A stretch of DNA of 64,000 nucleotides from Methanobrevibacter ruminantium (GTDB taxonomy: Archaea > Methanobacteriota > Methanobacteria > Methanobacteriales > Methanobacteriaceae). The stretch is from the NCBI RefSeq assembly GCF_016294135.1, contig NZ_JAEDCO010000001.1:1-64000 (forward strand), written 5' to 3'. The notes beneath the pieces are model-generated. The model was given only the letters and a program-made list of their open reading frames with translations, was not told where the DNA came from and ran no database searches. A program made the translations under genes and the position numbers. Shown here piece by piece: positions 36,942 to 46,802 of the stretch. Position 1 is the first letter of the stretch. Every line of letters starts with the position of its first letter.

Positions 36942-38660
36942 TTATTTAGCTTCTACGTCCACTCTAGTTGGGTTTGGTACATAGTGGTCGTGTACTTGAT
37001 AGTTTTCCCATTTGACAGAATAGTATTGGGTAAAGAATGGCATTATACTGTCGATAATTTGTTTTTCTTCTTCTTCGTATCCTATGACGTTAGTCCAAAT
37101 GGTGTGGCTTTGTTTAGTAGATACAATGTCACCATCTTTAACAACGATTTGACCATCTTTGATAGTGTAGTAAGCGTTACTGAATGCTTTTTCGACACCT
37201 TCAGGATCTTTGGATGGGTCAAAGTCATTAGGGTTAATGTCATATACAGCAATATCTGCGTTGTAACCAGGGGTAAGTGCACCTCTGTCTTGGAATCCGT
37301 GGATTCTTGCAGGAGCTGCTCTGGAAATAGTAGCTATTTCGTAGAAGTCGTATTCTCTTTCGAGACCAGCTAAGCCAGTTCTTTTGGAAGCCCATTTGTG
37401 TACTTCACCATTGTCAATCATAGACATCCTTTTCTCAGCACTCATTAACCAGGAGATGATCTTAGGATATCTGATGAAAGGACCTGCGTTAGGGTGGTCA
37501 GTGGTTAAACATACTTGCCATGGGTTCTTAATGTGCAAGAACAATTCAAGACCAATAGCCCATTGTAAGGTACTTACTGGAGTTTTTGGAGAGTAAATAC
37601 ATGGAATGATACCAGCTGCGGTTTCACATTCAATGTCTTTGTTAGCCCATTTTAATCCAGAAATTTTGAACAAGTCGTATTCCATAGGAGCGTCTGCAGT
37701 CATGGTTGTGGTTTCGTCGAAAGTTACTTGACCTACGTCACAAGTTACGTATGGGTTTTTGTTAATGAAGTCAGCAACTTCTTCTGCACCGGATGCTGCA
37801 TCTTTCCAACTGTTACCAGTGTAAGAGTGGAATTGAGCGTGAGTACAGTGGATAGTTTGATCCCTTACTCCAGCAGATGCTTTAGTAGATTTTGCAATGT
37901 CTTTGATAGAGTCTAAAGTTGCAATAGTAGTTGGTACGTTTCCTGGGTGACCTAAATCATTAGGGTGGATGTGTATAGAGTGAGGAAGACCTAATTGTTC
38001 GTTAGCTTTTGCTAAAGCTCTTACAACTTCTCTGGAGGTTACGTCAAAGTAAGGTGCTTTGTCATCGTATCCGTGTACGTTCATACCCCAACCCCATGCT
38101 TCTGAACCACATGGGTTTACGATTTTTACACCGTATCCTTTAGATACTCTTAACATTGCTGCAATAAATGCTGCTAAGTCGTCAATTCTGTTTTCTCTTG
38201 CATATTCCATTACGAACCAGTTGTTACCAAATAATGGTAATGGGTTAATATCGATGTTTGGAATAGTGTTAATTTCTTCGTGTGTGTGTTTTGCTTCTAA
38301 AGGAGGCATAGCTGCTTCACAAACAGTACCGTATCCCATTCTTGAGTATCTGTATCCAGTTGTAGGACAACTTGGGATAGAGAAACCAGCTTCAGCTCTG
38401 GTTACTTTAGTTTTTTGAGCTACTCCTCTTCTTTCGTCTTCTGGTCTGTATAATCTACCTACAACCAATTTTGGTCCTGCAACGTGAGCGTGAGGGTCTA
38501 CACCAGCAGGCATTACAATTTTATCAGTGACGTCTAATACTTCAGCGTCAGCGGATACATCTTCAACGATTTTACCATCTTTGAAGCAGATATCCATTTT
38601 TTCTCCGTTTACTTCATTAGCAGGGTCGTAAACAATACCATTTTTAAGTATATATTCCAT
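36942..38660 (-). CDS. fwdA: Formylmethanofuran dehydrogenase subunit A
   Basis: The amidohydrolase subunit, which condenses formate with methanofuran after CO2 reduction in subunit B. The 572-residue chain starts [12 protein letters not shown], and the metal-binding HAH is in [12 protein letters not shown] near residue 60. Further metal ligands are expected in [14 protein letters not shown] and [12 protein letters not shown]. The C-terminal part, [12 protein letters not shown], is the usual composite beta domain. The ATG at 38660 has GGTGAT in front and lies ten bases behind fwdB, showing tight coupling. Confidence 0.96.
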   Translation of the reverse strand: MEYILKNGIVYDPANEVNGEKMDICFKDGKIVEDVSADAEVLDVTDKIVMPAGVDPHAHVAGPKLVVGRLYRPEDERRGVAQKTKVTRAEAGFSIPSCPTTGYRYSRMGYGTVCEAAMPPLEAKHTHEEINTIPNIDINPLPLFGNNWFVMEYARENRIDDLAAFIAAMLRVSKGYGVKIVNPCGSEAWGWGMNVHGYDDKAPYFDVTSREVVRALAKANEQLGLPHSIHIHPNDLGHPGNVPTTIATLDSIKDIAKSTKASAGVRDQTIHCTHAQFHSYTGNSWKDAASGAEEVADFINKNPYVTCDVGQVTFDETTTMTADAPMEYDLFKISGLKWANKDIECETAAGIIPCIYSPKTPVSTLQWAIGLELFLHIKNPWQVCLTTDHPNAGPFIRYPKIISWLMSAEKRMSMIDNGEVHKWASKRTGLAGLEREYDFYEIATISRAAPARIHGFQDRGALTPGYNADIAVYDINPNDFDPSKDPEGVEKAFSNAYYTIKDGQIVVKDGDIVSTKQSHTIWTNVIGYEEEEKQIIDSIMPFFTQYYSVKWENYQVHDHYVPNPTRVDVEAK

Positions 38661-38670
38661 TAAAATCACC

Positions 38671-40062
38671 TTACTTATCTAAGAGACATGCGAGACCTTC
38701 ATTAGGAACGTATTCATCTGCTACGTTAGGTTCTTCTCTGAGTTTCATTACTCTTTCTTTCAATTCACGTACAATCCATTCGTCATCACGACAGGTTTCA
38801 GGTTTGTCGATAGCTTTCTTCATCCAGATAGGAACACCATCCATACGGTAACTGGTACCTCCACATTCTACAGAAATGAAGGATCCAGGAAGTACTACGT
38901 CAGCGAGTTCGGTAGATGGTCCCCAGTGAATATCGATTTGGATAACTGGAATGTCTGCTAAGTGTTGGTTTGCTCCGTTAGGGAAGTGAGCACCAGGGTC
39001 TGCTGCAATTACCATGAAACAGTCAGGTTCTTTTCTTACGAGTAAGTCAATAGTGTTGGTTTCACCCATCATATATCTTCCGTATCCTCTACAGAAGTCT
39101 ACACCGAATGCCCAACCGGTTTCGTAAGCCATGAAAATGTTGAAACCGTTTACGTTAAAGTGACCTCTCATTGGAGTAAGTCCCCATTTACTGTTGGTGT
39201 TTAAGTCTTGTACTAATTTAATTGCGATGTCAATGTTTCTTTGTTTACCTAAGGTGTGGGTTAAACCTAAACCGAAGAAGAGAACACCGAATTCTGCAGC
39301 TTCCATTTCAGCAGCTAATTCATAAATGTCTTCAGCTGGAATACCGGAAACAGATTCAGATTGTAATTTTTTACCTTTTAATACAGCTCTTAAAGCGTTG
39401 TAGAAACCGTAGTCTCCGTTTTGTTCAAATCCAATCCATTTGTCAGACATTTTTGCAGTGTCTGAGAATTTTGGATCCATAGTAATAACAGTTCTGTCGA
39501 ATCTACCTCTTTGTCTGAAGTATCCTCTAGGGAATGCTGCATATCTTGCTAAGTGTCTTGGGTGAGAGTTCATAGCGTTACTACCAGAGTATGCAATAAC
39601 GTCAGCTCTGTTTTTAACTTCCCCTAAGGTTTGGATAGGGTAACCTGCGTTTTGCATAGCTTGTAAACTTGGACCGTGACAGATAGTTGCTTGGTTATCT
39701 AAAACAGCACCAATATATTCACCTAATTCTACACCTTCTTTCATACATTCAGTAGAAGTTTCAGACCATCCGTAGAATACTGGTCTAATAGAGTTTGCAA
39801 TATATTCAGCTGCAGTGTCTAAAGCAGTATCCCAGTCTACTTCTTCAAGAACTCCTTCTTCGTTTCTTACCATTGGTACAAGTAATCTTTGGTCCATATC
39901 TTCCATAACTTTACTTGCACCTAATCTGCATGCGTGTCTTACAGCAACTACGTGACCGTCTTTTACTAAGAAGTCTAAGTCGTCACAGTTACATCCACAA
40001 AATGCACAAGTACAATTTTCTACAATGTGATCGTAATCAGTTACAGGTGGTTCATATGTCAT
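38671..40062 (-). CDS. fwdB: Formylmethanofuran dehydrogenase subunit B (catalytic)
   Basis: The pterin-containing subunit that reduces CO2 to formate. The 463-residue protein has the N-terminal cluster site [12 protein letters not shown], and ATICHGPS provides the metal-ligand cysteine at residue 128, where selenium-type enzymes carry selenocysteine. No in-frame TGA is present, so this is the cysteine form. The cofactor site continues in [20 protein letters not shown]. The start is probably ATG at 40062, since GGAGGAG lies ten bases ahead; it overlaps fwdD by 11 bases. The operon type with an FwdF-like polyferredoxin favours tungsten (Fwd), but the metal cannot be read from sequence. Confidence 0.95.
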   Translation of the reverse strand: MTYEPPVTDYDHIVENCTCAFCGCNCDDLDFLVKDGHVVAVRHACRLGASKVMEDMDQRLLVPMVRNEEGVLEEVDWDTALDTAAEYIANSIRPVFYGWSETSTECMKEGVELGEYIGAVLDNQATICHGPSLQAMQNAGYPIQTLGEVKNRADVIAYSGSNAMNSHPRHLARYAAFPRGYFRQRGRFDRTVITMDPKFSDTAKMSDKWIGFEQNGDYGFYNALRAVLKGKKLQSESVSGIPAEDIYELAAEMEAAEFGVLFFGLGLTHTLGKQRNIDIAIKLVQDLNTNSKWGLTPMRGHFNVNGFNIFMAYETGWAFGVDFCRGYGRYMMGETNTIDLLVRKEPDCFMVIAADPGAHFPNGANQHLADIPVIQIDIHWGPSTELADVVLPGSFISVECGGTSYRMDGVPIWMKKAIDKPETCRDDEWIVRELKERVMKLREEPNVADEYVPNEGLACLLDK

Positions 40063-40624
40063 GATCAATCAACTCCTCCCATTTACGTCCGTTATAAACT
40101 GGTCTTTCACCTAATGATTCCATGTTTTCTACAACATCATCATCTTCTTCGTCAACATATTTTTTGTATACCCATCTCATTAAGTCTGCCATTAATAAAA
40201 CTTTTCTGTCAGTTTTTTCAACGGTAGCGTGGATACCTTTGTAGGTAGGGTCTGAACAACAGTAGGTTTCGTGGCTTACAATAGTGTTAGCCCATGGACC
40301 TTTACATACAAAGATGGTACCTTCGTGAGGAGCATCTCTGGATTTTGCTGCGTTTAAAACAACTTCACCGTAGTCGGTTTTTACAAGTACAGTGTCCCAG
40401 TTTTTTACACCTAATTTTACCATGTCACGAGGATCCATGTAACAGGTACCGGAAGCGTTTTTATATTCTTCTTTTAAGGTAGAACCTCTTTTCTTACAAG
40501 CTCCTTGATATATGTCAGAACCAGTGTTTAACATACATTTGAGTACTTTGGTAGTACCTTCTTGAGCTACGTTTTCTAAATCTCCAACTACTGGTCTTTC
40601 TAAATAAGTATTTGCGTAATGCAT
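40052..40624 (-). CDS. fwdD: Formylmethanofuran dehydrogenase subunit D
   Basis: A 190-residue molybdopterin dinucleotide-binding domain protein that completes the cofactor site of subunit B. The beta-barrel fold of this domain is visible in [37 protein letters not shown], and [14 protein letters not shown]. The C terminus is acidic and extended ([19 protein letters not shown]). In relatives this domain is joined to subunit B, but here it is a separate gene that overlaps fwdB by 11 bases. AGGAGTGAT precedes the ATG. Confidence 0.94.
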   Translation of the reverse strand: MHYANTYLERPVVGDLENVAQEGTTKVLKCMLNTGSDIYQGACKKRGSTLKEEYKNASGTCYMDPRDMVKLGVKNWDTVLVKTDYGEVVLNAAKSRDAPHEGTIFVCKGPWANTIVSHETYCCSDPTYKGIHATVEKTDRKVLLMADLMRWVYKKYVDEEDDDVVENMESLGERPVYNGRKWEELIDHDI

Positions 40625-40634
40625 GTTATCACTC

Positions 40635-40865
40635 CTATTCTAACCATATAGCTTCAGTTGGACAGAACATTTGGCAAGTACCACATTTATCACATTTGTC
40701 CACACTGAATAATTTAATAAATCCGTTTTCAACCATCATAATAGTTTCGGTTGTTTTGGAACCATGTCCACCAGCGTTTTCTGGACTGATAGAAGCGTTT
40801 ACTGGACATGCGATAACACATACTCCACAACCTAAACATTTATCTTGATCTACTTTAAGTTCCAT
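40635..40865 (-). CDS. fwdG: Formylmethanofuran dehydrogenase subunit G (ferredoxin)
   Basis: A 76-residue protein with two [4Fe-4S] motifs, [12 protein letters not shown] near residue 11 and [12 protein letters not shown] near residue 58. It would pass electrons between the polyferredoxin FwdF and the catalytic subunits. The spacer between the motifs is longer than in simple 2[4Fe-4S] ferredoxins. It sits between fwdF and fwdD with gaps of 18 and 10 bases. Confidence 0.94.
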   Translation of the reverse strand: MELKVDQDKCLGCGVCVIACPVNASISPENAGGHGSKTTETIMMVENGFIKLFSVDKCDKCGTCQMFCPTEAIWLE

Positions 40866-40883
40866 AAATAATCACCAATCAAA

Positions 40884-41984
40884 TTAATTTTTTAAAGCTT
40901 CGAATGCTGCAATCCAAGATTTAGAACTAGTTGGGGTGTAATCGATGTCAGTTCTAGTTACGGTTAATGCTCCGTTAGGACATGCTTTAGCACATGCACC
41001 ACAGTGGATACAGTAATCTTCTTCTTTAACTAAGTGAGTTCCTCTGTCTCCAGGACCAGATGATTTAGGGAAGGATAAAACATTACATGGACATACATCA
41101 ATACATGCACCACAGGTACCACATTTTTCTTCATCGATTTCGAGAGTACCTTCAAATGCTTGTTTTACAGTAGCTGCGTCTGCAGGACAGACTCCTTCAC
41201 ACCATCCACATTTAATACAGGTTTCTTTGTCAATAATTGCATTTCCGGTAATAGCTGCTTTAGCAGGGTCGAGGTCATATTCACCGTAGGAACAGGATCT
41301 ACATACTGCTTTAATAGCATTAACAGGACATGCTTTTTTACATACGAGACAGTATACACATTTTTCTTTGTCAATAACAATGCTTTCTTCACCGGTGGTT
41401 TTGTCTACTACAATAGCTTCTGCAGGACATAATTCAGCACAAGCACCACAGTAAATACAGTCGTCTTCACATACTTCGATTTCACCAGTTACTAAGTCAG
41501 CTCTGTTAGGTAAAGTTCTGTCAATAGTGATGGAAGCTCTAGGACAAGCTGCTTCACATTTTTTACAGAATAAACATTTGTCTTCATCGATTTCAGCTGA
41601 AGCGATGAGAGTTGGATAAGCTTCATTTTCTTTAATAGAGACGCCGCCAATAGTAAGGTCTAATGCGCCTGCTGGACATACTCCACTACACATACCACAG
41701 AGAACACATTTGTCTTCAGCAATACATAATTTTGCTTTGCCTTCATTATCGTTTTTGAAAAGAGCATAATTTTGAGAAATCTTTTCATGACCACTGAAAT
41801 AGGTTTCTGTGTATTTACGTTCAATAGGAGCTACTTCATCAAGACAAATAGCTTCTACAGGACAAGTTGCTTCACAAAGTCCGCAACCAATACAAACGTG
41901 ATCTTTAAAGGACAAAATTCTGTCTTCTTCTGCTGATCTTTTTATATTGAAGTCTTTGCCTTCAATTTCTTTAACGTTAACCAT
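40884..41984 (-). CDS. fwdF: Formylmethanofuran dehydrogenase subunit F (polyferredoxin)
   Basis: A 366-residue electron-wire protein with eight [4Fe-4S] motifs, in order CIGCGLCEATCP, CVLCGMCSGVCP, CLFCKKCEAACP, CIYCGACAELCP, CVYCLVCKKACP, CIKCGWCEGVCP, CGTCGACIDVCP and CIHCGACAKACP. In the known enzyme this subunit links the dehydrogenase to heterodisulfide reductase electron flow. Its ATG at 41984 overlaps the end of fwdH by 8 bases and has GGAGGT, so the two are translated as a pair. Confidence 0.96.
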   Translation of the reverse strand: MVNVKEIEGKDFNIKRSAEEDRILSFKDHVCIGCGLCEATCPVEAICLDEVAPIERKYTETYFSGHEKISQNYALFKNDNEGKAKLCIAEDKCVLCGMCSGVCPAGALDLTIGGVSIKENEAYPTLIASAEIDEDKCLFCKKCEAACPRASITIDRTLPNRADLVTGEIEVCEDDCIYCGACAELCPAEAIVVDKTTGEESIVIDKEKCVYCLVCKKACPVNAIKAVCRSCSYGEYDLDPAKAAITGNAIIDKETCIKCGWCEGVCPADAATVKQAFEGTLEIDEEKCGTCGACIDVCPCNVLSFPKSSGPGDRGTHLVKEEDYCIHCGACAKACPNGALTVTRTDIDYTPTSSKSWIAAFEALKN

Positions 41985-42435
41985 TTTTTACCTCCAAAAT
42001 TTCAATTGATTTTGTTGGGCAGTTCTCAACACACATAAGACAGCCACAACAATAACGGGGGTTTATCTTTGCTTTCAATGAATCTAAATTAATAGTCTTC
42101 ATCTCACACAAATCTACACACAATCCACAACCAATACATCCATCGTTAATCTGTGGGTCATAATGATTCATATTAAAAATAGTCACGATTTGACGAATTT
42201 CTTTATAATCTCCAAATAAAACTTTTGTAATTAATATAAAATCCTTAGGACTTAACTCTAAAATAGCTTTAGCAAGTTCAATTGAATCCATAGAAATGTT
42301 CCTACCATTTAAGTAGTGGGAAATAGTTGATCTGTCTACACCAATTTGAGATGAAATCTCCTTTTGGGACAAACCTCTTTTTCTAAGTTCAACACTTTCT
42401 AAATATTTTAGTCCAGATACTATATGTTTTGGCAT
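41977..42435 (-). CDS. fwdH: FwdH-like helix-turn-helix/ferredoxin fusion, first gene of the fwd operon
   Basis: A 152-residue protein with two parts. Residues 20-45 are a helix-turn-helix of the Xre/Cro type (GLSQKEISSQIGVDRSTISH, then YLNGRNIS). Residues 99-141 carry two cysteine motifs, CIGCGLCVDLC and CCGCLMCVENCP, for [4Fe-4S] clusters. So it looks both DNA-binding and redox-active. In Methanothermobacter a gene named fwdH opens the fwd operon; I infer this is its counterpart. It starts at ATG 42435 behind GGTGAAT. Its own promoter region has TGTGTA-N5-TACACA palindromes, which it could bind to regulate the operon in response to redox or metal state. That link is my inference. Confidence 0.85.
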   Translation of the reverse strand: MPKHIVSGLKYLESVELRKRGLSQKEISSQIGVDRSTISHYLNGRNISMDSIELAKAILELSPKDFILITKVLFGDYKEIRQIVTIFNMNHYDPQINDGCIGCGLCVDLCEMKTINLDSLKAKINPRYCCGCLMCVENCPTKSIEILEVKNG

Positions 42436-42523
42436 AAATTCACCATGTGTACATTATAATATATATTATATATACTTATAAAAGGCACATACTTAGACTC
42501 AAGTATAAAGATTTATATATGAC

Positions 42524-42540
42524 TGTGTATTATTTACACA
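42524..42540. promoter_or_regulatory. Palindromic operator 1 upstream of fwdH
   Basis: TGTGTATTATTTACACA is an exact inverted repeat, TGTGTA-N5-TACACA. It ends three bases before the TATA box of the fwd operon on the minus strand, so a bound protein would sit over the BRE position. Two more copies lie about 280-300 bases further upstream. Confidence 0.65.
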
Positions 42541-42803
42541 TTTATAAAAATATTAATTTTAATTTATAATCTTTATTTTTAAAAATTAACATTTAATAAT
42601 AATTTAATTTATAATTTTAAATCAAATAATTAGTTATTTATTGAATAAATTATTTTTTAATTAAATTATAAAAATTAAACTAATTTTAATAAAATAAAAA
42701 TAGTCAAAATTTAATCAAAAATAGCTAAATTATATCTCCAATATGTAAGTAAATTTACATCGAATTTTTTAAAATTTTTAAAACTTTTAGGCCAAACAAA
42801 AAA

Positions 42804-42822
42804 ATGTGTAGCAAATACACAT
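42804..42822. promoter_or_regulatory. Palindromic operator 2 upstream of fwdH
   Basis: ATGTGTAGCAAATACACAT is an inverted repeat with 7-bp arms around a 5-base spacer. Its core TGTGTA-N5-TACACA is identical in arms and spacing to the copy next to the TATA box, while the spacer sequence differs. This argues for a protein-binding site. Confidence 0.6.
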
Positions 42823-42828
42823 AAAGGA

Positions 42829-42845
42829 GGTGTAGTAAGTACACA
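42829..42845. promoter_or_regulatory. Palindromic operator 3 upstream of fwdH
   Basis: GGTGTAGTAAGTACACA has arms GTGTA and TACAC with a 5-base spacer; the outer base pair is changed compared with the other two copies. It lies 24 bases (centre to centre) from operator 2, a little over two helical turns, so two dimers could bind side by side. Confidence 0.55.
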
Positions 42846-43020
42846 TAGTGGTTTCTAAAGATAAAAACTAATAAAAAAATAGAAAAAATTTACTAAAAAA
42901 CAAGCACAAGATATTATAAAAAATTAACAAAAATAAGAGAAAATTAATTAGAAATCTGTAGAAAATTTTTGAAAAATAAATAAAAAAATCTAAAAAATAT
43001 CTATAAAAAATTTAGAAAAA

Positions 43021-43068
43021 AATAGTGAAAATAGTAAAAATAGTGAAAATAGTAAAAATAGTGAAAAA
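43021..43068. repeat. 18-bp tandem repeat behind moaA
   Basis: The unit AATAGTGAAAATAGTAAA is repeated about 2.7 times. On the minus strand it yields several U tracts some 55-100 bases behind the moaA stop codon, so it most likely works in transcription termination and varies by slippage. Confidence 0.55.
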
Positions 43069-43121
43069 TTCAAGAAAATTAAAAATATAAAAAATGTGAA
43101 AAATAGTAAAAAATATACTAT

Positions 43122-44054
43122 TTATTCTTCCTTATAGAAAGGTTCCCTATTATGGATTCCCTTTAAGAAAATATCTACAAGTTCTTCATCAGACACTCCA
43201 TCCCTAATGAACTCAACCAAGTCTACAAGATTATCATTTCTAAGAAGACAAGGTTTGATCTTTCCTTCAGGAGTGATTCTGAGTCTTGTACAATTCTTGC
43301 AGAAATTGGTATTGTCTACAGGATGGACAACCTCTATCTCACCGCCATCAATGAAATATTTCTTACGATCCTGCATGAATTCCCTTACCTTGATCTCATC
43401 TGCAATTTCAGCCAAGTGTCTTTCAAATTCTGCAAGGGGGTAATGATACTTGGAGTTGAAGTCATTGTCATCACAGCTTTCAGACTCAATGATCTCAATG
43501 AGCTGCAAGATTACACCATGTTCTTTAGTGAATTCAAACATGTCCATAATCTCATCATTGTTGATATTATTCATAACTACCATATTTATCTTAACTGGAT
43601 ACATACCAACTTCACAAGATTTGACAATTCCATCCTTAACTCTTTGTAAAACGTTTTTCCCTACAATCATTTGATAGGTTTCTTCATCAAGTGTGTCTAA
43701 ACTGACATTAACTCTGTCTAATCCTGCATCGACTAGATCTTGTGCAAATTTCTCTAAAAATATACCATTGGTAGTGATTGAAATATCCTTGAAATCAAGT
43801 GAATTAATTTTTTCAACAATTTCAACAATGTCTGGCCTGACTAAAGGTTCGCCTCCAGACAAACGTATTTTCTCAACACCTAATTTCTTTGCAATTCTGC
43901 AGATTTCATAAATTTCATCAGGAGTCATTTCTGAAGAGGATTCCAACATCCCATCATGGTGACAGTATATGCAATCTACATTGCAACGATTAGTGATTGA
44001 AATCCTAAGTGAAATAATTGGTCTTTCATAATCGTCTCTTACTTTATCCTTCAT
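43122..44054 (-). CDS. moaA: GTP 3',8-cyclase MoaA
   Basis: A radical SAM enzyme that starts molybdopterin synthesis from GTP. The 310-residue chain has the SAM cluster motif [12 protein letters not shown] near residue 24, the glycine-rich [10 protein letters not shown], and [11 protein letters not shown], then the second cluster site with [19 protein letters not shown] near the C terminus. The usual terminal GG is not seen; the protein ends in FYKEE, as in many archaeal homologues. A GGGG ribosome binding site precedes ATG. It lies upstream of the fwd operon and downstream of mobB, fitting a cofactor supply role for Fwd and Fdh. Confidence 0.93.
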   Translation of the reverse strand: MKDKVRDDYERPIISLRISITNRCNVDCIYCHHDGMLESSSEMTPDEIYEICRIAKKLGVEKIRLSGGEPLVRPDIVEIVEKINSLDFKDISITTNGIFLEKFAQDLVDAGLDRVNVSLDTLDEETYQMIVGKNVLQRVKDGIVKSCEVGMYPVKINMVVMNNINNDEIMDMFEFTKEHGVILQLIEIIESESCDDNDFNSKYHYPLAEFERHLAEIADEIKVREFMQDRKKYFIDGGEIEVVHPVDNTNFCKNCTRLRITPEGKIKPCLLRNDNLVDLVEFIRDGVSDEELVDIFLKGIHNREPFYKEE

Positions 44055-44132
44055 CCATAAACCCCAAAATAAAATTCATTCCAAAAAAATAATTATATTA
44101 ATATGAACAATTTTAAAAAAATAATCTTAAGA

Positions 44133-44318
44133 TTATTCATTATCAATGGAAATTTCAACATTCTTTACTTCATCTACACCATATTCAGAAGTTTTAATAG
44201 CTTTCAATAATCCGAGAATAGTTTCTTTTATGATATCATCTGTGAATTTGTTTAATTCAATATCATTTCCATTGATTACTAAACTAACTTTGTTTTCAAA
44301 ATCTTTATTATCGCTCAC
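44133..44318 (-). CDS. Free-standing homologue of the MobB C-terminal domain
   Basis: A 61-residue protein that matches the last 55 or so residues of the MobB encoded just upstream: both share LxINGxxIxLNxF, then K-TILG-L, then EYGV and a final strand (VEISI or IDITI). It lacks the P-loop part. The start is a GTG at 44318, seven bases behind GGTG. It is placed between mobB and moaA, so it probably serves in molybdopterin dinucleotide synthesis or binding. No such function is proven; it might be a carrier or regulatory unit for MobB. Confidence 0.75.
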   Translation of the reverse strand: MSDNKDFENKVSLVINGNDIELNKFTDDIIKETILGLLKAIKTSEYGVDEVKNVEISIDNE

Positions 44319-44434
44319 ATAATCACCTAAACCTAATTTATAATGCCATCATATATTTTAAATATTAATTATTTTTAAATATATTTATTTTTAAATATAT
44401 GAATTATTTTTAAATATTTTTAAATATTATTATA

Positions 44435-45142
44435 TTATTCTTTTTTATTTTTAATTGTTATGTCAATATCCTCAAAGTTCTCTACACCATATTCCTTGAT
44501 TTTAAGTGGAGCCAATACTCCCAATATGGTTTGCTTGAGATAATCGCTGACAAATCTATTCAATCCAATATTCACTCCATCAATAGCTAAATTGACTTCA
44601 GCTTGAGTTTCAGGATTGTAATCTAGCTTTCCTTGTGCAAAAGCCTGACCTATAAGACTTGCATCATTATATCCGCATTCATTAACAAATAATGTTTCCA
44701 AAATGTCATAGGATCTTTCTTCAACAAGGTCGACCAATTCCAATAGCTCATAATCTGTGATTTCAAATGAATTCACCACTTTTATCGTATACTCGTCCTT
44801 GACTTCTTCACAAGTTGCTATTTTAGCATAAGGATAAGCTTTAAATCCTTCTATAACAACAAAATCAGGATTTTCAATAAGTTTTATTAAGAATAAAATA
44901 CGTTCTAAATCAAACCTTTCATTAATATTGAAGTAAGTTCTTCCACCAATTCCTACAACAAAGCCAGAACCTGCTTCCATTTGCTTATATGTGTCGGTTC
45001 CCTCATGATCCATTTCCATCTGGTGATGAGAATGCTTAATGCTTGCTACCTTGAATTCCCTATTGGTTAATTCCTTAATGATCTTGCCTGTAAGGGATGT
45101 TTTGCCAGTGTTCTTTAAACCTACAATTGAAATAATTCTCAT
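44435..45142 (-). CDS. mobB: Molybdopterin-guanine dinucleotide biosynthesis protein MobB
   Basis: A GTP-binding protein of 235 residues that helps MobA attach GMP to molybdopterin. The Walker A loop, VGLKNTGKTSL, is at residues 7-17, with KHSHHQMEMDHEGTDTYK following, and VVIEGFKAYPYAKI gives the second conserved MobB segment. The final 55 residues are an added domain not present in bacterial MobB, which has about 170 residues, and this domain occurs alone in the next gene. GGTG stands before the ATG. The neighbours are fdhB upstream and moaA downstream. Confidence 0.9.
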   Translation of the reverse strand: MRIISIVGLKNTGKTSLTGKIIKELTNREFKVASIKHSHHQMEMDHEGTDTYKQMEAGSGFVVGIGGRTYFNINERFDLERILFLIKLIENPDFVVIEGFKAYPYAKIATCEEVKDEYTIKVVNSFEITDYELLELVDLVEERSYDILETLFVNECGYNDASLIGQAFAQGKLDYNPETQAEVNLAIDGVNIGLNRFVSDYLKQTILGVLAPLKIKEYGVENFEDIDITIKNKKE

Positions 45143-45572
45143 CTTTACACCAATTAAAAAAATTTTTAATTATTTTTAAATTAATTATTTGAATTAATTA
45201 CTTAAATTAATTAAATTAATAAAAGTTTAATCTATTGTTATTTAATTTATCTAAATAAAACTTTTATCATCAATCATAGATTAGATTAACTATTAAATCA
45301 AGATTCATCATAAAAATAGACAGTGAAATTTCACTAAATAAATTAAATTTAAAAATAAATCAATAGCTATTTTTAAAAAAAATAATTTAAAAAATAGTTT
45401 TTCATGGAAATGAGTGAATAAGAGGTGACTATTTTAAAAATTATTTAATTAAAAAGGAGAATAAAAATAGAAAATTGTAAAACGAATATAATAAGCAAAA
45501 CGCTCATTACAAAGTTTTACAACAACTAATTTATTCTATCGTGTTTAACCATTTTGATTTAAATCTTCAATC
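45143..45572. other. Intergenic region between mobB and fdhB
   Basis: These 430 bases hold the mobB promoter and the fdhB 3' end. A 14-bp palindrome, AGTGAAATTTCACT, is at 45322-45335, about 180 bases before mobB. A 9-bp inverted repeat, TTGTAAAAC at 45475-45483 with GTTTTACAA at 45514-45522, has a smaller AGC/GCT stem inside its loop and lies behind fdhB. No gene is seen. Confidence 0.45.
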
Positions 45573-46781
45573 CTAGTATTGTCTGTAGGATTTAGGACCA
45601 AATTCAGTGAATGGTAATGGTTCTTCGTTGTCTACACCACTGTAGTAACCGAAGATGTCTCTGACTTTTTGGTTTACAGTAGCCCATACTTTGGATACTG
45701 GAATTTCACAAGGACATACTTCAGAACATTGACCACAGTTAGTACATGCATCTACCATGTGCACCATACGAGTTAAGTGGAAGAATGGAGCTGCAGGGGT
45801 GTATCCACCAGGTACCCATTCAGGACCTTCAGCTTCGAGACAGCAGTCGTCACAGAAACAGAGAGGACATGCTTCACGGCAACCGTAACATTTCATACAT
45901 CTAGAGAATTCTTCTTTGTATTCTGCAAATACTTCTAAAATGTCACCAGAGGTTCCAGCAAAGTCTTTTTCTCTTTGTGCCATTGCTTGTTTTACCATAA
46001 TTCCGTCGATGTTAGCACGGATTGTTACACCTTTTTCGAGTGGTGCTTGGGTTTCAATTAATCCCGCATCAATTACTTTTCCTAAGATGTCTGCACCTTT
46101 TTCGGAGCATACTTCTACGAAGGTTGCTTTTCCAGCTAAGTCACCGATAACTCCCCAGTTACCTAAAGCGAGATCAGCGTTGGTAGGGATGTTCATGGTA
46201 CATCTTTGACAGTTTTCTCTTCTACCCATTCCGTCTTCTTCGAGTTCATCGATGGAAATTGCTTTTTCACCATCAGCGGTTTCCATAATGAGTTTTCCTT
46301 TGGAAATTTCTTCTTTGATGACATCAGCAGGGTCTAATTCGTAAACGTCTCTAATCATTTTCATGGTTGGTACAGGTGGCATGGTTCCTCCACAGTTTAC
46401 ACCAATCATGATTACGTTTTCTTCGATAACTTTTCTTTTTCTCATTAACTCTTTTAAGGTCATTGCGTCACATGGTTTTGTGGTAACTGCAATTTTCATA
46501 TCTCTAGCACCGTCTAAGTATTTGGATACGAATTTTGCTAAGTTTAAGGTACCACAGTGAAGGGATCCTGCAGATTTGATTACATCTTCAGGTTCAGTGA
46601 TGAGAATAGGTTTAGCATCGTATAAGTCAGCTGCTTCTTCTACAGCAACTACTGCATCAACAATACCTTCTTCGAGTAAGTATTTCATGATAGTAGTTAC
46701 GACTCCGCCGTATTCTCCTTTTTCTTTAATTGCTTCATTACCAGAGTATGCATAAAACATATCATTTACATTTACAGCCAT
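45573..46781 (-). CDS. fdhB: F420-reducing formate dehydrogenase beta subunit
   Basis: A 402-residue protein that passes electrons from formate to coenzyme F420 through FAD and iron-sulfur clusters. The FrhB/FdhB domain covers most of the chain, starting with [21 protein letters not shown]. Near residue 290 comes [20 protein letters not shown] and near 345 [15 protein letters not shown], for two or more [4Fe-4S] clusters. It follows fdhA by 21 bases with AAGGAG in front of the ATG, a clear operon. Confidence 0.95.
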   Translation of the reverse strand: MAVNVNDMFYAYSGNEAIKEKGEYGGVVTTIMKYLLEEGIVDAVVAVEEAADLYDAKPILITEPEDVIKSAGSLHCGTLNLAKFVSKYLDGARDMKIAVTTKPCDAMTLKELMRKRKVIEENVIMIGVNCGGTMPPVPTMKMIRDVYELDPADVIKEEISKGKLIMETADGEKAISIDELEEDGMGRRENCQRCTMNIPTNADLALGNWGVIGDLAGKATFVEVCSEKGADILGKVIDAGLIETQAPLEKGVTIRANIDGIMVKQAMAQREKDFAGTSGDILEVFAEYKEEFSRCMKCYGCREACPLCFCDDCCLEAEGPEWVPGGYTPAAPFFHLTRMVHMVDACTNCGQCSEVCPCEIPVSKVWATVNQKVRDIFGYYSGVDNEEPLPFTEFGPKSYRQY

Positions 46782-46802
46782 ATTATCTACTCCTTATTCA
46801 CC

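Larger units (their letters stand above)
42436..43121 (-). promoter_or_regulatory. fwd operon upstream region
   Basis: This 686-base non-coding stretch lies between moaA and fwdH. On the minus strand CATATATAAATC at 42510-42521 is a good TATA box with transcription expected near 42490; a second TATA-rich stretch is at 42455-42480. Palindromes are listed separately. A half-site TGTGTA lies at 42446-42451, inside the leader. The far end, 43000-43120, is a tandem repeat that gives T tracts behind moaA. Confidence 0.6.

Noticed and set aside
41160..41432. Cysteine-poor and cysteine-rich open frames opposite and within fwdF
   Set aside because: They arise from the repeated ferredoxin codons of fwdF on the other frames; fwdF itself is unmistakable.
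42804..42824. A mini-frame ATG TGT AGC AAA TAC ACA TAA with AGGAGG right behind it
   Set aside because: It coincides with the perfect palindrome, has no upstream ribosome binding site, and no frame opens behind the AGGAGG.
43021..43068. Possible CRISPR-like repeat array
   Set aside because: The units are contiguous, AT-only low-complexity repeats with no spacers, and no cas genes are near.
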